Shown here: positions 58,101 through 64,000 of the stretch, in pieces | Layout of the letters: every line of letters begins with the position of its first letter | Position numbering within the stretch: the first letter of the stretch is position 1 | Assembly: GCF_037975245.1 (NCBI RefSeq) | Contig: NC_092580.1 | Span: forward strand, 325,001-389,000 | Length of the DNA: 64,000 nt | Reading direction: 5' to 3' | DNA from: Apostichopus japonicus | Lineage: Eukaryota; Echinodermata; Holothuroidea; Aspidochirotida; Stichopodidae | Program-made: the position numbers and the translations under genes | Notes under the pieces: model-generated | Told to the model about the DNA's origin: nothing | The model's database searches: none | Seen by the model: only the letters and a program-made list of their open reading frames with translations

Positions 58101-60960
58101 CTCTGTACCTCGAGAGCGTGACGTATTTTGGATCGCGGGCTCGAGACCAGGTGGGGGCAGTTTGCTTTTGCCGGGTTCTCATACGGTCTCTGGGAACTTT
58201 AAGTATTAGAAACGAACATAGATTTATATCAACTGCTGTCGTGGCGCGGTTGGTTGCTCTGTACCTCGAGAGCGTGACGTATTTTGGATCGCGGGCTCGA
58301 GACCAGGTGGGGGCAGTTTGCTTTTGCCGGGTTCTTATACGGTCTCTGGGAACTTTAAGTATTAGAAACGAACATAGATTTATATCAACTGCTGTCGTGG
58401 CGCGGTTGGTTGCTCTGTACCTCGAGAGCGTGACGTGATTTGGATCGCGGGCTCGAGACCAGGTGGGGGCAGTTTGCTTTTGCCTCGATCTCATACGGTC
58501 TCTGGGAACTTTAAGTATTAAGAACGAACATAGATTTATATCAACTGCTGTCGTGGCGCGGTTGGTTGCTCTGTACCTCGAGAGCGTGACGTATTTTGGA
58601 TCGCGGGCTCGAGACCAGGTGGGGGCAGTTTGTTTTTGCCGCGATCTCATACGGTCTCTGGGAACTTTAAGTATTAGAAACGAACATAGATTTATATCAA
58701 CTGCTGTCGTGGCGCGGTTGGTTGCTCTGTACCTCGAGAGCGTGACGTATTTTGGATCGCGGGCTCGAGACCAGGTGGGGGCAGTTTGCTTTTGCCGCGA
58801 TCTCATACGGTCTCTGGAACTTTAAGTATTAGAAACGAACATAGATTTATATCAACTGCTGTCGTGGCGCGGTTGGTTGCTCTGTACCTCGAGAGCGTGA
58901 CGTATTTTGGATCGCGGGCTCGAGACTAGGTGGGGGCAGTTTGCTTTTGCCGCGATCTCATACGGTCTCTGGAACTTTAAGTATTAGAAACGAACATAGA
59001 TTTATATCAACTGCTGTCGTGGCGCGGTTGGTTGCTCTGTAATTCGAGAGCGTGACGTATTTTGGATCGCGGGCTCGAGACCAGGTGGGGGCAGTTTGCT
59101 TTTGCCGCGATCTTATACGGTTTCTGGGAACTTTAAGTATTAGAAACGAACATAGATTTATATCAACTGCTGTCGTGGCGCGGTTGGTTGCTCTGTACCT
59201 CGAGAGCGTGACGTATTTTGGATCGCGTGCTCGAGACCAGGTGGGGGCAGTTTGCTTTTGCCGCGAACTGGTACGGTCTCTGGAACTTGAAGTATTAGAA
59301 ACGAACATAGATTTATATCAACTGCTGTCGTGGCGCGGTTGGTTGCTCTGTACCTCGAGAGCGTGACGTATTTTGGATCGCGGGCTTGAGACCAGGTGGG
59401 GGCAGTTTGCTTTTGCCGGGTTCTTATACGGTCTCTGGAACTTTAAGTATTAGAAACGAACATAGATTTATATCAACTGCTGTCGTGGCGCGGTTGGTTG
59501 CTCTGTACCTCGAGAGCGTGACGTATTTTGGATCGCGGGCTCGAGACCAGGTGGGGGCAGTTTGCTTTTGGCGGGTTCTCATACGGTCTCTGGGAACTTT
59601 AAGTATTAGAAACGAACATAGATTGATATCAACTGCTGTCGTGGCGCGGTTGGTTGCTCTGTACCTCGAGAGCGTGACGTATTTTGGATCGCGGGCTCGA
59701 GACCAGGTGGGGACAGTTTGCTTTTGCCGGGTTCTTATACGGTCTCTGGGAACTTTAAGTATTAGAAACGAACATAGATTTATATCAACTGCTGTCGTGG
59801 CGCGGTTGGTTGCTCTGTACCTCGAGAGCGTGACGTGATTTGGATCGCGGGCTCGAGACCAGGTGGGGGCAGTTTGCTTTTGCCGCGATCTTGTACGGTC
59901 TCTGGAACTTTAAGTATTAGAAACGAACATAGATTTATATCAACTGCTGTCGTGGCGCGGTTGGTTGCTCTGTACCTCGAGAGCGTGATGTATTTTGGAT
60001 CGCGGGCTCGAGACCAGGTGGGGGCAGTTTGCTTTTTCCGCGATCTTGTACGGTCTCTGGGAACTTTAAGTATTAGAAACGAACATAGATTTATATCAAC
60101 TGCTGTCGTGGCGCGGTTGGTTGCTCTGTACCTCGAGAGCGTGACGTATTTTGGATCGCGGGCTCGAGACCAGGTGGGGGCAGTTTGCTTTTGCCGGGTT
60201 CTCATACGGTCTCTGGGAACTTTAAGTATTAGAAACGAACATAGATTTATATCAACTGCTGTCGTGGCGCGGTTGGTTGCTCTGTACCTCGAGAGCGTGA
60301 CGTATTTTGGATCGCGGGCTCGAGACCAGGTGGGGGCAGTTTGCTTTTGCCGGGTTCTTATACGGTCTCTGGGAACTTTAAGTATTAGAAACGAACATAG
60401 AATTATATCAACTGCTGTCGTGGCGCGGTTGGTTGCTCTGTACCTCGAGAGCGTGACGTGATTTGGATCGCGGGCTCGAGACCAGGTGGGGGCAGTTTGC
60501 TTTTGCCTCGATCTCATACGGTCTCTGGGAACTTTAAGTATTAAGAACGAACATAGATTTATATCAACTGCTGTCGTGGCGCGGTTGGTTGCTCTGTACC
60601 TCGAGAGCGTGACGTATTTTGGATCGCGGGCTCGAGACCAGGTGGGGGCAGTTTGCTTTTGCCGCGATCTCATACGGTCTCTGGGAACTTTAAGTATTAG
60701 AAACGAACATAGATTTATATCAACTGCTGTCGTGGCGCGGTTGGTTGCTCTGTACCTCGAGAGCGTGACGTATTTTGGATCGCGGGCTCGAGACCAGGTG
60801 GGGGCAGTTTGCTTTTGCCGCGATCTTATACGGTCTCTGGGAACTTTAAGTATTAGAAACGAACATAGATTTATATCAACTGCTGTCGTGGCGCGGTTGG
60901 TTGCTCTCTACCTCGAGAGCGTGACGTATTTTGGATCGCGGGCTCGAGACCAGGCCAGCG
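55190..60960 (+). repeat. Higher-order repeat: about three copies of a 2023-bp 13-mer
   Basis: Marker units recur at 2023-bp steps: AGCGTGATGTATTTTGG at about 55936, 57959 and 59982; TTTTGCCTCGATC with TATTAAGAACG at about 56453, 58476 and 60499; GACGTGATTTGG at about 56408, 58431 and 60454. The third copy lacks the first units of the series. A related block follows, where the GAACTGGTACGG unit recurs near 59265, 61444 and 62843. Confidence 0.85.
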
Positions 60961-63900
60961 CAGTTTGCTTTTGCCGCGATCTCATACGGTCTCTGGAACT
61001 TTAAGTATTAGAAACGAACATAGATTTATATCAACTGCTGTCGTGGCGCGGTTGGTTGCTCTGTACCTCGAGAGCGTGACGTATTTTGGATCGCGGGCTT
61101 GAGACCAGGTGGGGGCAGTTTGTTTTTTCCGCGATCTCATACGGTCTCTGGAACTTTAAGTATTAGAAACGAACATAGATTTATATCAACTGCTGTCGTG
61201 GCGCGGTTGGTTGCTCTGTACCTCGAGAGCGTGACGTATTTTGGATCGCGGGCTCGAGACCAGGTGGGGGCAGTTTGCTTTTGCCGCGATCTTATACGGT
61301 TTCTGGGAACTTTAAGTATTAGAAACGAACATAGATTTATATCAACTGCTGTCGTGGCGCGGTTGGTTGCTCTGTACCTCGAGAGCGTGACGTATTTTGG
61401 ATCGCGTGCTCGAGACCAGGTGGGGGCAGTTTGCTTTTGCCGCGAACTGGTACGGTCTCTGGAACTTGAAGTATTAGAAACGAACATAGATTTATATCAA
61501 CTGCTGTCGTGGCGCGGTTGGTTGCTCTGTACCTCGAGAGCGTGACGTATTTTGGATCGCGGGCTCGAGACCAGGTGGGGGCAGTTTGCTTTTGCCTCGA
61601 TCTCATACGGTCTCTGGGAACTTTAAGTATTAAGAACGAACATAGATTTATATCAACTGCTGTCGTGGCGCGGTTGGTTGCTCTGTACCTCGAGAGCGTG
61701 ACGTATTTTGGATCGCGGGCTCGAGACCAGGTGGGGGCAGTTTGCTTTTGCCGCGATCTCATACGGTCTCTGGGAACTTTAAGTATTAGAAACGAACATA
61801 GATTTATATCAACTGCTGTCGTGGCGCGGTTGGTTGCTCTGTACCTCGAGAGCATGACGTATTTTGGATCGCGGGCTCGAGACCAGGTGGGGGCAGTTTG
61901 TTTTTTTCCGCGATCTCATACGGTCTCTGGAACTTTAAGTATTAGAAACGAACATAGATTTATATCAACTGCTGTCGTGGCGCGGTTGGTTGCTCTGTAC
62001 CTCGAGAGCGTGACGTATTTTGGATCGCGGGCTCGAGACCAGGTGGGGGCAGTTTGCTTTTGCCGCGATCTTATACGGTCTCTGGGAACTTTAAGTATTA
62101 GAAACGAACATAGATTTATATCAACTGCTGTCGTGGCGCGGTTGGTTGCTCTCTACCTCGAGAGCGTGACGTATTTTGGATCGCGGGCTCGAGACCAGGT
62201 GGGGGCAGTTTGCTTTTGCCGCGATCTCATACGGTCTCTGGAACTTTAAGTATTAGAAACGAACATAGATTTATATCAACTGCTGTCGTGGCGCGGTTGG
62301 TTGCTCTGTACCTCGAGAGCGTGACGTATTTTGGATCGCGGGCTCGAGACCAGGTGGGGGCAGTTTGCTTTTGCCGCGATCTCATACGGTCTCTGGAACT
62401 TTAAGTATTAGAAACGAACATAGATTTATATCAACTGCTGTCGTGGCGCGGTTGGTTGCTCTGTACCTCGAGAGCGTGACGTATTTTGGATCGCGGGCTC
62501 GAGACCAGGTGGGGGCAGTTTGCTTTTGCCGCGATCTTATACGGTTTCTGGGAACTTTAAGTATTAGAAACGAACATAGATTTATATCAACTGCTGTCGT
62601 GGCGCGGTTGGTTGCTCTGTACCTCGAGAGCGTGACGTATTTTGGATCGCGGGCTCGAGACCAGGTGGGGGCAGTTTGCTTTTGCCGCGATCTTATACGG
62701 TTTCTGGGAACTTTAAGTATTAGAAACGAACATAGATTTATATCAACTGCTGTCGTGGCGCGGTTGGTTGCTCTGTACCTCGAGAGCGTGACGTATTTTG
62801 GATCGCGTGCTCGAGACCAGGTGGGGGCAGTTTGCTTTTGCCGCGAACTGGTACGGTCTCTGGAACATGAAGTATTAGAAACGAACATAGATTTATATCA
62901 ACTGCTGTCGTGGCGCGGTTGGTTGCTCTGTACCTCGAGAGCGTGACGTATTTTGGATCGCGGGCTTGAGACCAGGTGGGGGCAGTTTGCTTTTGCCGGG
63001 TTCTTATACGGTCTCTGGAACTTTAAGTATTAGAAACGAACATAGATTTATATCAACTGCTGTCGTGGCGCGGTTGGTTGCTCTGTACCTAGAGAGCGTG
63101 ACGTATTTTGGATCGCGGGCTCGAGACCAGGTGGGGGCAGTTTGCTTTTGGCGGGTTCTCATACGGTCTCTGGGAACTTTAAGTATTAGAAACGAACATA
63201 GATTGATATCAACTGCTGTCGTGGCGCGGTTGGTTGCTCTGTACCTCGAGAGCGTGACGTATTTTGGATCGCGGGCTCGAGACCAGGTGGGGGCAGTTTG
63301 CTTTTGCCGGGTTCTTATACGGTCTCTGGGAACTTTAAGTATTAGAAACGAACATAGATTTATATCAACTGCTGTCGTGGCGCGGTTGGTTGCTCTGTAC
63401 CTCGAGAGCGTGACGTGATTTGGATCGCGGGCTCGAGACCAGGTGGGGGCAGTTTGCTTTTGCCTCGATCTCATACGGTCTCTGGGAACTTTAAGTATTA
63501 AGAACTAACATAGATTTATATCAACTGCTGTCGTGGCGCGGTTGGTTGCTCTGTACCTCGACAGCGTGACGTATTTTGGATCGCGGGCTCGAGACCAGGT
63601 GGGGGCAGTTTGCTTTTGCCGCGATCTGATACGGTCTCTGGGAACTTTAAGTATTAGAAACGAACATAGATTTATATCAACTGCTGTCGTGGCGCGGTTG
63701 GTTGCTCTGTACCTCGAGAGCGTGACGTATTTTGGATCGCGGGCTCGAGACCAGGTGGGGGCAGTTTGCTTTTGCCGGGTTCTTATACGGTCTCTGGGAA
63801 CTTTAAGTATTAGAAACGAACATAGATTTATATCAACTGCTGTCGTGGCGCGGTTGGTTGCTCTGTACCTCGAGAGCGTGACGTATTTTGGATCGCGGGC

Positions 63901-64000
63901 TCGAGACCAGGTGGGGGCAGTTTGCTTTTGCCGGGTTCTTATACGGTCTCTGGAACTTTAAGTATTAGAAACGAACATAGATTTATATCAACTGCTGTCG

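Larger units (their letters stand above)
16953..64000 (+). repeat. Satellite array of 155/156-bp tRNA-like monomers, about 300 head-to-tail copies
   Basis: From the first complete box A at 17069, near-identical units run in the same direction to the window end with no other insertion. Monomers are 155 or 156 bp; the difference is CTGGAAC versus CTGGGAAC. Each unit contains TGGCGCGGTTGGTTGCTC, TACCTCGAGAGCGTGACG, TTTTGGATCGCGGGCTCGAG, ACCAGGTGGGGGCAG, TTTGCTTTTGCCGCGATC, ACGGTCTC, CTTTAAGTATTAGAAACG and ATAGATTTATATCAACTGC, in that order. The first half resembles the tRNA-derived head of a SINE (GTGGCGC-GTTGG then GATCGCGGG-TCGA), while the second half is an unrelated body. CTCGAG occurs twice per unit. 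GCTCT and AGAGC flank an 8-nt loop (GTACCTCG). The array covers about 47 kb and continues past the window. A centromeric or pericentromeric position would fit, but the sequence alone cannot show that. Confidence 0.97.

Noticed and set aside
17081-63961. Dozens of repetitive open reading frames on both strands inside the satellite
   Set aside because: They follow monomer length (156 bp keeps the frame, 155 bp breaks it), use every unit alike, match no protein family, and occur antisense to each other. They are by-products of the repeat.
16953-64000. CRISPR-like array of direct repeats
   Set aside because: Whole 155-bp units are contiguous and there are no unique spacers. The surrounding DNA is eukaryotic.
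16953-64000. CENP-B box in the monomer
   Set aside because: The minus strand reads GTTCGTTTCTAATAC, which shares TTCGTT with the box, but the required A at position 10 and the CGGG are absent.
17069-64000. Functional tRNA genes in each unit
   Set aside because: Box B departs from TTCGA, the D-stem is broken in core units, the T-stem does not pair fully, no good anticodon arm or acceptor stem forms, and a TTTT lies between the boxes.

Overview
The window looks like nuclear DNA from a marine invertebrate, probably a deuterostome such as an echinoderm. This is inference. The evidence is AT-rich intergenic sequence, decayed animal-type non-LTR retrotransposons, protein domains split by GT-AG introns in matching phase, long (TA)n tracts, and repeated use of the palindrome TAGGCCTA (five perfect copies in the left 17 kb). 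There is no sign of bacterial gene organisation, and I see no complete, intact protein-coding gene.

Left part, 1-16,950: low-density sequence full of gene and transposon fragments. It holds a possible DNA-transposase fragment (1-348) followed by a CR1/L2-like retrotransposon 3' end (349-980); a second non-LTR 3' end on the minus strand (3425-3790); a palindromic repeat pair (4113-4462); and two phase-matched minus-strand exons of a ubiquitin-specific-protease-like gene with one in-frame stop (4829-5904). It continues with a four-copy 136-bp tandem repeat (8675-9211) next to a four-exon integrase pseudogene on the minus strand (9242-11090, Ginger1-like or Ty3/Gypsy-like). Then come a ~200-bp direct repeat pair (13791-14475), a retrotransposon-like coding scrap (14842-15084), and two 3' ends of one non-LTR family lying head to head (15605-16372) between (TA)n tracts.

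Right part, 16,953-64,000 (about 73% of the window): one uninterrupted head-to-tail satellite array of roughly 300 monomers of 155/156 bp, running off the window end. About half of each monomer resembles the tRNA-related head of a SINE, with a box A-like element, a box B-like element about 52-54 bp later, and a T-run downstream. The first ~1.7 kb of the array holds divergent copies that keep a better tRNA-like D-stem than the core. The core shows multimeric higher-order repeats: 12-mer of 1864 bp, 13-mers of 2021-2023 bp, and 10- and 11-mer spacings. The many open reading frames in the array are by-products of the 156-bp monomer being a multiple of three.

The genes do not form a pathway. The most interesting entity is the tRNA-like satellite with its edge-to-core gradient. 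Next are the intron-split integrase, the USP-like exons and the paired retrotransposon tails.
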